NCBI GenBank assembly: GCA_949752795.1
Contig: OX457059.1
Coordinates: 175,658,242-175,722,241 of the forward strand
Direction of reading: 5' to 3'
From: Hyperoodon ampullatus
Taxonomy: Eukaryota; Chordata; Mammalia; Artiodactyla; Ziphiidae
DNA length: 64,000 bases
The notes under the pieces were generated by a model, which did no database searches, was not told the origin of the DNA, and worked only from the letters and a program-made list of their open reading frames with translations. Below are positions 24,110 to 36,099 of this stretch, one piece after another; the stretch's first letter is position 1, and each line of letters opens with the position of its first letter. The position numbers and the translations under genes are program-made.

Positions 24110-25560
24110 AGGTTTGATTACACATTCATTTCGCTAAGGGATTCAGTTTCTCCTTTTTCCCTTGTGTCAGTTTTGGAAAATTGTGTTTATTGAGGCTCTC
24201 ATCCATTTCTTTTGTATTTTCAAATATAACAGCCCAGAGTGTTTCAGAGCGCTCTCTTACACCCTTTAACTGTCCACAGAACACACAGCAACATCACTTT
24301 TTATTTTCGATGTTAGTAATTTAGGCCTTTTCCCCTTTTCGTTCACTTTTGTCAGGGTTTTATCAGTGTTTTTGATCTTTTCAAAGAGCCAGCTTTTTAA
24401 AAACAATGCTTTACCCTGCGGTTTTTATTTTATTAGCTTCTGTCCTTATCCTTATTATTTCCTTCCTGCCACTTTCATTGGCATTAATTTGCTTTTCTTT
24501 AATTTCTGAAGATGGAAATTAGGTCATTGTTTTTAAATTCTTTTTTTCCCTTAATGTTCATTTAAGGCTATAAAACCACTGCATCCCCCAAGTTTAAATT
24601 TGTCATGTTTATCGCTCAGTCCAAATACGTTCTAATTTCCATGGTGATTTATTTTTGACCCATGGGTTATCCAAAAGGTTATTGCTTAATTTCCAAACAT
24701 TTGAGGATTTCTTAAATCGTGTTTCTGCTGTCCCGCTGCAGTTAGAGAAAACACGCTCGAGCAATCCAGTCCTTCAGTTCTGCAGAGTCTTGCCTCGTGA
24801 CCCACTTGTTGTCAGTTGTGTCCTGCGTACCCTTGAAAGGCTTGTGTTGTATGCACTGAACGCGCTGGTCTACATTTGTCAATTATGTAAATGTGCTTTA
24901 CAAACCTATGTCTTTAGGCAGTTTGTTCCCAGTTGCTAAGCTTCGTGTGCTAAAATCTCCCGCGATGACTGTGGACTCACCCACTTTATCCTTTGGTTCT
25001 GTGGACCGGACATCCGTCCCCACTTAGGCTGTGTCTCGTGGACAGATCAGAATCACCGCACCGCCCGCTGGACGGCCTTTTCACCCCCGTGAACACTCCA
25101 GCCCCACGGTCTGCCCCGACCTTGACCTTAGGGTCCAGCCAGTATTCGCAGCGCCGGCCCGGTGCCCCCCTGCCCCGCCCCTCCCACGTGAGGCACCCCG
25201 TGAGCCCGCAGCATCCCGGGTCCCACACGACACCCTGGCTGTTGATGTGGCGGCGGGCGGCCCTTCCGTGGCCTCCACTCCACCTGCGTTCTCGTGCCTC
25301 CACCTGGGATGCGCTTCCTCCACCTGAGTAACTCACCTGGCGTTTCCTTCGGTGCCGGCCCCTGGCAATGTCTTATCTCTGGTGTTCAGCCTGGAATGTC
25401 TGTTCCGTCTTCATGTTGAAGGCTACTCACATGGGTACAGGAGTCTGGATGTACTTACTTTCTCTTAGCACCACAAAGATGCCAGTCTGTTCTTTTCTGG
25501 GTTGCATCACTTTATTGCCCCTTATGAAGTGATATTTGTGTTTTTCCTCCGGCTTTTAAA
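24110..25560 (-). mobile_element. antisense L1 fragment(s), interrupted
   Basis: 24110-24960 includes TTGATCTTTTCAAAGAGCCA and TTTGACCCATGGGTTATCC, which follow antisense L1 around the start of ORF2. 25440-25560 (TACTTTCTCTTAGCACCACAAAG) also looks like L1. Between them, about 24990-25380, the DNA is GC-rich and not assigned. There is no intact frame. Confidence 0.65.
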
Positions 25561-25571
25561 ATATGTCCCTT

Positions 25572-25641
25572 AATTGGGAGATTGGGATTGACATATATAG
25601 CCTAATATGTATAAGATAGATAACTAATAAAAAAACAAAAT
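25572..25641 (+). mobile_element. 70-bp, severely truncated young L1 3' end
   Basis: ATTGGGAGATTGGGATTGAC followed by ATATATAGCCTAATATG and AGATAACTAATAAAAAAAC matches the terminal bases of young ruminant/cetacean L1 with its A-rich tail. Flanking text AAAATATGTCCCTT (left) and AAAATGTCCCTT (right) looks like a target-site duplication with a 2-bp deletion. Confidence 0.75.
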
Positions 25642-25659
25642 AAAATGTCCCTTGGCCCT

Positions 25660-26420
25660 TGGTGTTCAGCAGTTCTCCTGTGATTTGTCGATGCATCAAT
25701 ACATGGTTTTCTTAGCACTGATCTTGGCACTGAAATTGGTCTTGCTTCCCGACTCTCTCTCTAGGACTCCAAATATGTACATGGGGTTAGGTGTTTTCAT
25801 CACATCTTCACCTTTTAAACTATGTTTATTTTCTATTTTAATTCTTTTGTCTTTCTTCTCCAGCCCAGGTACTTCCTACGTCTTACAGTCCAGCTTTCCA
25901 ATCCCCTCTTCTCCTGTGTCTAATCTGCTTTTAAACCTGCCTATGAAGAGTTGTCTTAAACGTTCTTTTTATAACTTAATGGAGAAATAATTGATATACA
26001 AAAATACAAAAAGTGATTGAATTTAGAGTGTGTAATTTGGTGAGTTTCATCACATAGATACACACCTGTGAACCCATCACCACTATCAAGACTGAGCACT
26101 TCTCACCCCTATGGCTCACGTGGACCTCAGGCCGATGTCCTTCTCCTTCACGTCTGGGTGTCACTGTCCTGTCTTCTGGCCACCGCTGCTGATCTTGAGA
26201 AGCCTGCATCTGTCTAAATGCTCCTTGGCAGGCAAATTGCCTTTTTTCAACATGCTTTCAAGCTGTTTTTATTGTTCGTATCTTGCAATCTCACTACAAT
26301 ACAATGGATCTAAGTTCGGTTTATTCTATTTCTTTTGCTATTTACTGCCAGCCATTAAGGTTTTTTTTTTTTTCTGTTCTTCTGTGACTCCCATGAAAAC
26401 TAGCTGAACATTTTCATTCT
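25660..26420 (-). mobile_element. L1 3'-end-like DNA, antisense
   Basis: AATAATTGATATACAAAAATAC, then GTGTGTAATTTGGTGAGTTT and CTGTGAACCCATCACCACTA (about 25985-26090), follows the antisense L1M 3'-end pattern. Flanking AT-rich text to 26420 includes a 13-base T run at about 26361-26373 and is less certain. Confidence 0.6.
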
Positions 26421-26591
26421 CTCTTCCATGTATGTTAATTTCTCTTTCATGTTTTTCCATCTCTTTTTCTCTATGAATAAACACTGTGGGTTATTTCTTC
26501 AAAGCATAACTTGCAGTGATGTTTCATCTGTTGCTTATCCCATTCTTTGTATTTTTAATTTCAATGAACAATATACTTCATTCTTAGGAGT

Positions 26592-26942
26592 TTATTATGA
26601 ACTGAATGTTGGTGTCCCCCCAAATTAATATGCTGAAACCGTCACCCCTGATGTGATGGTGTTAGGAGGTGGGAGCCTTGGGAGCTGATGAGGTCATGAG
26701 GGTGCAGCCCCCGTGATGGGATCAGTGCCCTGAAGACAGAGACCCTGCAGAGCTCCCTCACACTTCCTGCGTTTTGGGCACACAGTGAGAAGATGGCAGT
26801 CTATGAACCAGGAAGGGTCCTCACCAGAACCCGATCCTGCTGATCCCAGACCTGCAGCCTCCAGAACCGTGAGGCATACACATCGTCATTTAAGCCTCTG
26901 GTCTGTGGTGTTTTTGTCATAGCAGCTGAACTGATAAGACAG
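26592..26942 (+). mobile_element. MaLR-like LTR (MLT1/MST group), sense
   Basis: Starts ATTATGAACTGAATGTTGG, continues GATGTGATGGTGTTAGGAGG and CACACAGTGAGAAGATGGCA, and ends GCAGCTGAACTGATAAGACAG. This is the general order of mammalian MaLR-type LTRs and a sense partner of the copy at 2370. No internal retroviral sequence is present. Confidence 0.65.
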
Positions 26943-26944
26943 TT

Positions 26945-28630
26945 TTATTTTGACCTTTTAAAAATTATTCCTGTTTATTTTTCACGTTTCACATTTGTTC
27001 TTCATTTTTGTATTTTATTTTGGCTTCAAGTCCCTCCTTTATGATTAATGATTCTAAACATAGTGACTTGGGGCAGATTCCAGGGTTTGAACCCGTTGCT
27101 TTGTGGCCACTGCCCACTCTCCGTCGTGCTCCCCCGTCTCCCTGCGTGTTTGTCCTTAGGACTATGGGCTACTGTTCAGGGGGATCCGAGCAGGCTGGCT
27201 GGGGGGCCCCTTCAGCACATTCTGGCCTTTACTTTCGGCAGGAATCTTGGCTTATCAGCAGCTTGGAAGCACGTTTCTTTGTCGTCGTACCATGGTGGTT
27301 CCCGGATCGCAGAAGTGATGTACATGTGGGCTCCGTTGTGTTCACTGACCCACCTCATCGTATCAGGAGGAGGTGTTTTTCCGAACGTGGTATTTCTTTC
27401 TCGTAAGCCCAGCTACTCCGCTACAACCCTTAGTTTGCTTTTGCTGTGTTTTGTGCAGCATTTCTGTCTGCACGCAGCGGGGTGTCTCTTGCGTTTTGAT
27501 GTGTCTCAGCAGCTTGCACACAGGAAGATGACAAGGCCCTCGCTCGGCTGGGCCTCTAGCTCTCGAGGCCTCTTGAGGCCTCCTGCCCTCACCACAGTCT
27601 GATGGAGTAAGCCCAGGTGAAAACGTACACTCAGGCTGTGCTGCGGTGTGACAAGTGTTCTCACCCAGCGTCCAGTCTGGGTGCAGCAGTGGGCCGGGGA
27701 GCAGTGGCTGCCCCAGACAAGCCATGTCTCAGGAGGGACAGAAGCGCCTCCTACACGTTTTGTGTAATTGCTACGAATGCAGTTAAAACGGTACCAAAAT
27801 AATGTAATTACCGAAGAAAAGTACAACAGTGTAAGTGCAGGTCAAGGAGCAGCGTCCCAGGCGAAGAGGCCGATGTCTGTGCGGAGCACCCAGTGCACCG
27901 GGAGCAGGTCCTGCCCCAGAGGTCCCCTGGGGCTGTGCCCCTGCCTTCTGAACACACTGCTGTCTGCACTTCTCTTACGTATGTGGCATCGTGCAGGCAT
28001 TTACTTTCAGGTGAAAAAGCCCAACCTGGATCACTCTGTTTCAGCTGAGAAGTTCATTTACATTATTAAGACCCCCAGGAATTCCTTTTGACAGTGAGAG
28101 GTGCTGTGTCAGAGTTGGAAAGGAGCTGAGAGGGAACTACAACATTATTTAGTCAAAATATTTTCAGCAATTTTCTTTCTCTAAATGCAAGGAGGAGAGA
28201 AATGAGAAGGAAACACAATGCAAGTAAAATATGTTTATTTACTTTTAAATTATTTCTTATAAAGAGGAAGTGAGTCAGTCAAAATCTATCTTTTGACTAT
28301 TTTGAAGAATCAGTTCCTTCATTCACTCTTTCATTTATTTATCTGATACACATTTATTTTAATACTAATTGCAGGCTAATTTTCTGCTTAACTTTCTCTT
28401 TGTTCAATGACACCCCAATAGCAGAGAGCACACCTAATGCCCAGATACTGGTTTCTAATACCATTTCCCAATAAAAGGCACCAGGGCTCCTTGGAGAAGT
28501 GATTGATTCCAGGGCTGGGCGAAAATATGAGATGAGCCCAGAGTATCTCATTGTGCCAGGAAGCAAGGAAGTGCTCAGAAGAGGATGGTGAGGAGGGAGG
28601 TGTGTGTCAAAGGGCACAGGAGCCAACCTG
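26945..28630. other. unassigned intergenic DNA
   Basis: No gene was recognised. The 184-codon frame at 27048-27602 has no domain. 28080-28630 is AT-rich and may hide old repeats. Confidence 0.4.
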
Positions 28631-28639
28631 GGAGAGCCC

Positions 28640-29470
28640 CACAGCCAGAACTGGAACCATTTGAGCAGTGAAACAACTAACAGCAGTACAGGGGTATAAC
28701 CTCAGTGTAAGGTGAGTATCCACTATCCATACTGATGTAAATAAATAACAGAATAAGCAAAAAATGAGGGAAAGGGAGACAGTTCTTCCTTACGCAGAAA
28801 TTCCAGTTCTTAAATGTAGAAGGAATGAGGTAAACATACAGTCACCGTTAGAACACCACAGGGGTAATTGTCGCAGCAAAATCCACCAATGGATGCTAAA
28901 GTTAGTGGGCGAAAGTTTGAGGAGAAATAGGATATTTGCATAGTTTTAAGAATCTCTCCAAGATGTTTATTACTTACAAAGGAAATAGTAACTTTTCAGT
29001 GGGGGAACCTGGCAGACACCACCTTTCCCAGGGGAATCAAGTCAAACCACTCTGGCTTCCTGAGCCCCACAAGACACACCAGAAAACGCACAGCACTTCT
29101 GCAGTTTTCTTGCCAAAGGTACGTAACCTCAACCGAGTTGTGATAAAATAACAGACACTCAAATGGAGAGACATTTGACAAACCCCTGACCTTCAGAAGT
29201 GTGAAGGTCACGAGGAGACAAAGTGCAGTGGGGTCCTTTGTAGGACCTGGAACGGGGTTGGACTTGTGAGGAAACTGGTGAAATCTGACCCAAGCCAGCA
29301 GTGTAGCTGACCGTATTCTACCCGTGTTAATCCCCGCTCTGGAGTGCTGCGGTGTGCCTGCGCAGGATGCCGGCACGGGGAGCTGGGCACAAGGTACACC
29401 GGACCCCTGGACTCTTTCTCAACTTTTCTCTAAGTCTAAAATTATCTCAAAACAAAAAGTACAAAAGAGT
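28640..29470 (+). mobile_element. old L1M 3' end, sense
   Basis: Includes TGTTTATTACTTACAAAGGAA, TCAGTGGGGGAACCTGGCAG, then GAAACTGGTGAAATCTGACC and TCTAAAATTATCTCAAAACA. This order is that of old L1M 3' untranslated ends, finishing in an A-rich tail. Confidence 0.75.
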
Positions 29471-29479
29471 AGTGTCCAT

Positions 29480-30157
29480 GGATTTAAAAATGTACACAAA
29501 GCTGAAAACTAACAGTCCTCAGCATCACTCTGAGCCCCGAGGAAACTGCTGTTGATAGTTTCTGAATTTTGGTGCTCCTGGAAGGAAGAAGTCCCGAGGA
29601 CACCCTTGTCCTCCAGGCCTAGATCGGCACCAGTAGATGTGGCATTGGCTCCCTGACGCCTGGGGGATTTCTCCTCCCCGTCTGCTCCCCAAGTTAGGAG
29701 TCCCAAACCCAGGGAGCCACTTCTCAGAGATGCGGCTGCCTGGATGTGCCCTTCCAGCTGGCACCCTTGAGGGTGCTGCTTCTCTTCTGGAGCCTCTGTT
29801 TCCACATCTGTAAAATGGGGTGGAAGGCACCCCCCTCACGGTGTTGAGGAGAGAACCGGGTGTATTGACATACGTGAACTGATTGGAAGATGGTTTGTAC
29901 ATAGAAGCTCTCAGAGACTGTTGGTTACTAAAAATACATTCTCTGTGTTAATCTGTGGTTCTTGTTTGTGAAGAGAGAACACTGAATGTGAACGTGGAGT
30001 TGAGAAATGGCTCTGCTGTGACATCCACAAATGAAATGACATCACTGCAAATTGACTCCCCCTCCCTGCGACATTTCTACTTCCCATTATCATAGACCCA
30101 GGTTGACTTTTGGGTCAGCCCCTTAGAAAAGGAATTGAAGAGAGTCTATAGATGTTC
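29480..30157. other. unique DNA with a MIR-like core
   Basis: GTTTCCACATCTGTAAAATG at 29795-29820, followed by GAGGAGAGAACCGG, is a MIR SINE core in sense orientation. The rest is unassigned. Confidence 0.5.
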
Positions 30158-30733
30158 TGCAACCTCACGCTGAGACCAAGCAGGACCCTGCCATGTCGTC
30201 CTCCTGCCTCTTGTCTGTAGAAAAGCTTTAGCCTCCTAGGACTTCCCTGAGTTCCAAAGAGAAAATTTAATCAGAGAAGTAAGAAAATGTGAAACAAAGG
30301 AAAACCGTCACAAAATTAACGACCTTTAGTTCCTCCTCAAGGGCTATAGTTACTAGTCTGAGCCACATCTTTGAGCTGCTTTGCAGATACTGAAACCCCA
30401 CCAGGAGGAGGAAGTTAACTGTCTGCTGCCCACAAGCATGTAGACCCCAGACCAGCTGAAACCAGAAGGTTGATGACGCTGACTCCTGATGACCTCACCA
30501 CCAGCCAATCAGAAGAGTTCCACGAGCCGATCGGGCACCCTACAATCCTCACCCCTGATGTTGCCCTTAAGCCACCCCCACCCAGAAGCCTTTGGGGCGT
30601 TCCAGCCCTTTGAGAACTAGCTGTCCGGACTCCTCGGCTGTGGCACCTGCAATAAACGCTCCCTTTTCCTTCACCGCAGCCCGGGGTCAGTGGACTGGCT
30701 CTACTGCACGCGGGCAAGTTTGATTCAGTCCCA
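30158..30733 (+). mobile_element. solo LTR of a class I endogenous retrovirus
   Basis: A 576-bp element starting TGCAACC and ending GTCCCA. Flanking hexamers ATGTTC (30152-30157) and ATGTTT (30734-30739) form a 5/6 target-site duplication. A CCAATCAG (CCAAT box) lies at about 30505-30512. A poly(A) signal AATAAA lies at 30651-30656, followed by CCCGGGGTCAGTGGACTGGC typical of an LTR R/U5 region. No internal viral genes are present. Confidence 0.78.
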
Positions 30734-30739
30734 ATGTTT

Positions 30740-33010
30740 CTGTGTCCCTTAAACTCTGTTGTATCCTCACTCCTGGAAACACGAAAGCCCCCTTCTCTCC
30801 TTGTTCGGAACCAGCCTGTGACTGTAGCTGTGAACTGACACGTTTGCGATGATCTGCCAGCTGGTGGTGATCACACAGAGCCACAAGGCGCTGGCGTTTG
30901 TGGTGTGACGTACCTTCCCAAACCGTGTCCGTGTTTTGTTTGGTTTTCACCCTCGCCTGGACCTAATGTGCTTTCCTCAGAGAAAATGATGGAGGTAGGA
31001 ATCTGCTGGGAGTGGCTTCCGATCCTGACCACCTTGCAGGTGCTGATGGCTGGCTGTCCCAACCAGGGTCCCCGACACACGGCGTTGCTGAGCCTCGTCC
31101 CCCTGTGTCACCAGGCTTGCGCCCTTGGCCACTGGGGGCTGGCTGAGAGTTCTGGTCAGGTTTTGTCGACTCTGTCATGCATTTTCTCCTCCTCAGTTTC
31201 AGCATAGAATCTGTAAATCATCAACAGGGAGGGACTGGTAAAAGGAAGAGAGGAAGGAAGGGAAACTCCCCCATAAAGGCCATCCTCGGAGCAGCAGCAA
31301 TAACATTTTAACATAAAGCTGGCGGAGAACACGTCGCTCAGATTTGAGATGAGATCGTAGGCACACAGCCCCCTTTTCATGCTCAGGGGCGACTTGGAGG
31401 AGAATGTGGGTTTGGGGCGGAGAGGGGTGCGGGGTCCTGGGAAGCAAAGGCAGAGAGAGGCAGGCCCCTCCTGGGGCACCGGTTCTGCCCTGAGAGGTGG
31501 GCAGTTGCATATTTTACAAACCCTGAAATTCCAGCGTGGGAAGACCCATCCCCCTCACAAAGCCCCCAGCACGGCTCCCCACCCTCCCGCCCAGGTCACC
31601 CACCGCCCCTTTTTGGCCCAGCGGGGAGGGACCCCAGGAGGGGCCTGGAGTCTCCGAACAGCAGGAAACGGTCCCTCAAGTGCGAAGGAATCAGAAACAT
31701 CTGTGCCGCTTTTTTTTCCCCTCTGTGCATGTTTACAGTTCTGGGAAAAGGACTTGGCCAAAACCACATGGGATTTCATCAAATGACTGCTTAAAATACT
31801 TGGCAAGCCCACAGAGCAGCTTGAGTCTGTCCGTCTCTCCCAAACGCTGACACTTGCAGGAGGTGAGTAGGGGGCCCAGCTGACCACGTGGTTTCTCGGG
31901 GTGGGATCGCCGGTCTCCTCCCGACAGCCCCCTTTGGGGCAGGACCCACACAGGTGTTTCTGGTCTTGAAACATGAAGAAGCTCTGTCCCTGCAGCGTGG
32001 CCGCTGCAGACTAAGGTCAAGAACAGGAAGCAATGGGGCAGGAGCAGCCGGGCTGGGTGTCCGGGGAGAGAGCTGGCGTCCACTGAGCCAGAGTTGTGGG
32101 GCCGGCAGGTCCCCACTGTCTGGTCATCAAGGGCCTTTCATTTTCTGTTCCAGTAGTTTGATGAAATGCCACAAAAGAGGGTTCCTGGAGGAGCCCCGAG
32201 GCCAGGCTCCCCATGGAGCCCCACAGCCTGGGGTCTCAGCTCGGCCCAAACAACCGGAAAACGTTCCAAGAACTGGAGCATCGGCACCTCGCTTGCTCTC
32301 GGCTTCTGGGGGGTGAAGGAACGTGCAATCACCCTGGAGACGTGAGCTGGCTGCGGGCCTGTGAGGGGAGGGGAGGCCGACGGGAGCCGCCAGCCCGGTG
32401 GAGGCTGAGCCCGGGGTGGGGGGCAGGGCCTGCAGGGCGCCCTGGGGATGGAGGGGTGAACTCGGGCTGCGTGTGCTCTTCACGCCCAGACCCAGCCTGC
32501 AGAGCCCTTCCTGGAGCGCCCGGCGCACTGCGGCCTCTCCTCCACGCCCAGCTGCCCTGGGATGGGCGCTGGAGTTGCCCCCAGGGGTCGGGGGCTTCAC
32601 GGGCAAGTCCGAAGACCCCGTGGCTCCCTCGTGCCGGAGCAGTCCTCTGAAGGCCACCTCTCGGGTTTGAGACCCCAGAGGAGTGGCAACGACGGGCCCC
32701 CACCATCTGGGACGTCTCCTGGGCCGGGAGAGCAGGCAGAGATGGAAGACCGTCCCTCCTGGTGGCCTAACGGCTCACGCTGACCACCGGCCCAAGCCCT
32801 GGGCCCAGCTGGTGCCACCCGGACCTGGCCACAGAGAGCCCCCAGGAGCCAGATTTCCAGGCCCGGGTCACCGAGATGGACCCATTTTCCAGATGGAGGA
32901 GTCAAGATGCTTTGTCCTGGCAGCCCTTCTAAGCAGTGGGCGTTCAGCAGCGAACAGACAGACAAAATTCCAATTCAGTCATGTGATCAGCTTATAGAAA
33001 AACATCTGAG
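30740..33010. other. GC-rich unique intergenic DNA
   Basis: No gene was recognised. Overlapping frames up to about 176 codons on both strands lack domains. Scattered G-runs occur (for example GGGGTGGGGGGCAGGG near 32411). Confidence 0.4.
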
Positions 33011-33019
33011 AACACTCAC

Positions 33020-34650
33020 AGTCATCCACGAAAAACTTTTTATCAGACTTAGAAAGACATTTCCTTAACTGAATGAAGGGTCTCTTCAGAAAACCTTCAG
33101 CAAATATAACACTAAAGGGTGAAACAGAAAGTATTCCCCTTAAGAACAGGATTGGTACGTATACCTCCAACTGCACTTCTTGCTACGTTCAGAGACAGGT
33201 AGGCGGTCATGTCATCTGCGGGAGAGAGAGAGACACACACAGGAAGAGACAGAGACAGAGACAAAGAGAGACGGAGGAAGATGGAGAGAAAATGGCTAAG
33301 GATTGGAAAGGAAAGAAGAAAAAATATATTGTTCACAAATGGTATTATTATATTACAGAAATTAGGGAAAATGAACAAAATGAAAAAGAATAATAAAGAT
33401 AAGAAATAAAAGAGAATAAAGATAGAAAATCCAAAGGAATTTGCACATACTTTAGACGTAACAAGATGTAGCAAGTGTGTCGGATGTGAACCCAACACAC
33501 AAAATCACCTGCATTTCTATATCCCAGATAAAACATTTTAAAAATGTAAATATCTGGGGCTTCCTTGGTGGCGCAGTGGTTGAGAGGCCGCCTGCCGATG
33601 CAGGGGACACAGGTTCGTGCCCCGGTCCGGGAAGATCCCACATGCCGCGGAGCGGCTGGGCCCGTGAGCCATGGCCGCTGAGCCTGCGCGTCCGGAGCCT
33701 GTGCTCCGCAACGGGAGAGGCCACAACAGTGAGAGGCCTGCACACCAACCCCCAAAAAATAAAAAAATAAAAAGCTAACCAAACATGAACAGGGCAATTG
33801 AGGAGAAAATCATACACTTTACTGAGACATTAATAAAGACCTAAATCCAGGAGAGGTTGCCACGGAGACAGAGTGCAGGACTCGTGCTGTGAGGAAGCCA
33901 GGGCCTCCCAATGGGTCTGTGAATCCAGCGCAATTCCAGTCAGCTTCCAGCGGGCTTGCTGTGGACCCTGGTGAGATGATTCTATAATTCACGTGGATGG
34001 GCAGAGGAATACGAGTTGCAGAGATGAACCAGAAGCAGAAGACCACGGCGGGGACCTTCCCCACCGACATTGAGAGCTGTTGCTGAGGGGCCGGGTGGCT
34101 TTGGTGCGGGGATAGACCAGCCCACTCTGGGGACCATGTGGCTGGACTCCCATGTGAAAGTCAGAGGGAAGTTAGTCATCGCAAGAAAAAAAGGATGCGC
34201 TGCTCCCTCACCCCACACGTAGAGAGATCCTAGTGCCCTCATAGCCCTGACTGTTAACAACAAATTAGAAGATGAGGCAGGAGGTCATCCATAAGCCCTG
34301 AAGGTACGCGGGATTCCTTAAACAACCCAGAAAAGGCACAGACGGCAAAGAGAATTCTGATCTATTCAACCACGTTCAGATGAAGAACGTCTGCCCGTCC
34401 CAGAGAGTAAAGAGGTCACGAAGCAGGAAAGAGGTATCCCTTCCACTCTTCACCAAGGGTTAATACTCAGGCTACATGAAGCCCCCCAACACTCGACAAG
34501 GAAACCACAAACGACCCAATAATTGTAAGATGTTCAACCTCATTAGTGATCAGGTGAGTGGAAATTACAAATATAATTGGACATGATTTCACACCAACCG
34601 TTTGGCAGAATTTACAGGTCAGGCAACACCAAGAGTTGGCGAGAAGGGAC
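33020..34650 (+). mobile_element. old sense L1 ORF2 remnant with a SINE inside
   Basis: Fragments such as ACACTAAAGGGTGAAACAGAA (33108), GATTCTATAATTCACGTGGA (33977) and AAGATGTTCAACCTCATTAG (34527) follow L1 ORF2 in order. The frame is destroyed by many indels. A GAGAGA/CACACA/GACAGA simple repeat lies at 33220-33275, and a SINE lies at 33557. Confidence 0.65.
33557..33772 (+). mobile_element. cetacean tRNA-derived SINE
   Basis: A full-length copy from GGGCTTCCTTGGTGGCGCAG with A and B boxes to CAGTGAGAGGCCTGCACACC and an A-rich tail. It is inserted in old L1. I see no clean target-site duplication. Confidence 0.94.
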
Positions 34651-35805
34651 ACCGAGGGCGGCCCTCTTTCTCACCCACGGCAGGCGAGGAGGAGACCACG
34701 AAGCCCTGCAGGGAGCAGCTACCGCCGCGTGGTCAAGTCAGGCCCGCAGACGTGCGTCCCAGCGGGCTCGCCGCGGGGCGGCCCGCGGTGCCTGTGCGCC
34801 GTGCGTCACTGGTGCAGTGGGGGGTCTGGACCAGGGGCTTCGACGGCGGCAGCATGGACAAACCGACGCAGCCTGTGGCAGCCAACGAACGTCTGTGAAA
34901 GTACAGGGGAGGCTCCAGCGCAAAGTGAGCAAAGGCAGCAGGTCACAGAGCAGAGTGCGGCCCCCTTCACAGAGGCCAACACTGGGCAGGACCGAGCAGC
35001 GTCTTCTCCAGGGATGCTGGTAGAAACACACCCTCCAGATGGTGGTTATTTTTGAGGAAGAGAGAGGCGTTGATCAGGGCGAGCAAGGCTTGTCGTTCCC
35101 GTGGGGTCTGGCCTGAGGCTCTTTGGCCACCGTGTCCCTTAAGCTGTGCACACACGCTTTTGTATGCTGTCCTATTACCTCACTTTGTCTCATAATTCTA
35201 AAACCAAACCAGAACAGAACAGACCACGAGCATGTGGCCAGGGCCGCTTACGTGGCTCATTGGGCCCTTCAGTCAGCCTTCCTTTGCCCCTGCCCGGCTG
35301 CTTTATCCCCACGGCTCTGAAAACTCACCTCGTGGCCACAGAGAAGACAATTTCTCTTCCCTTTTCAGTGAAGGCTCTTCCAGGGGCTGAGTGTCTACGG
35401 TCCCACCGCCGACGTCCAAGTCCACAGTGCGTGACTCTTGCCACCCTGCCCTTCTGCTGCAAGCTCACGAGTCTGTCACTGCCCCTCTGGAAACCCTGAG
35501 GCCGGGCCGGACGCCCTGCAGGACCCCTGAGAGGCACCCGAGGGCAGAGCTTCGCCTCCCACTGCCTGGGCCCACCTCCTGTCCCCTTCAGTGGAAAGAC
35601 CCACTGCATGATATGAGGGTCACACCCTTATTAACCCATGAAATGTCCACACAGGGCCACAGGACTGCCCCATCAGTGTGGGCTGCTGTCACCCTGTGTC
35701 TGACTGGTGGGCACTGGCCAGTGGAGACCATGGCAAGGCAGGGGTTATTTCCTTTGTTGGCCTGAGGGTCCTCTTCTCTCCGGGCTGCTCAAGGCTCCAC
35801 CAGGG
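34650..35805. other. unassigned, partly CpG-rich DNA
   Basis: 34700-34870 is CpG-rich (GCGGGCTCGCCGCGGGGCGG) but short. The rest shows no gene. Frames at 34558-35055 and 34577-35023 have no domain. Confidence 0.4.
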
Positions 35806-35809
35806 CTCT

Positions 35810-36095
35810 TAAGCAGCCGAGCCACACAGCTGTCTCTTGATGAGCTTGTGGTCCACTGACACTCTCAGATCTTCTTCACAAACTGTCAGGCTGGGTCTTC
35901 CTGCTCCTCTTGTGAACCGAGTGGGCCCGAGGGCACGACTGCGGACTTCTCCCTCCACCTTCCATCTTGTTACCTTGAGCCCTTTCTCCAGGGTGGTGAG
36001 GTCGTCTTGGATCTTGACTCCATCCTTCAGTATATTAGCTCTCCCTCCCAGCCTCCTGTCATTTGCACGTTTGATCAGCATGCAGTGCTTCCCTC
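35810..36095 (-). mobile_element. ancient CR1/L3 LINE remnant
   Basis: The plus strand reads TTGATGAGCTTGTGGTCCAC, CCATCTTGTTACCTTGAGCC, AGTATATTAGCTCTCCCTCC and CATTTGCACGTTTGATCAGC. This tracks the antisense of CR1-type LINE 3' sequence, as remembered from amniote CR1/L3. Such copies predate placental mammals, so readability here suggests slow change. Confidence 0.65.
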
Positions 36096-36099
36096 CAGG

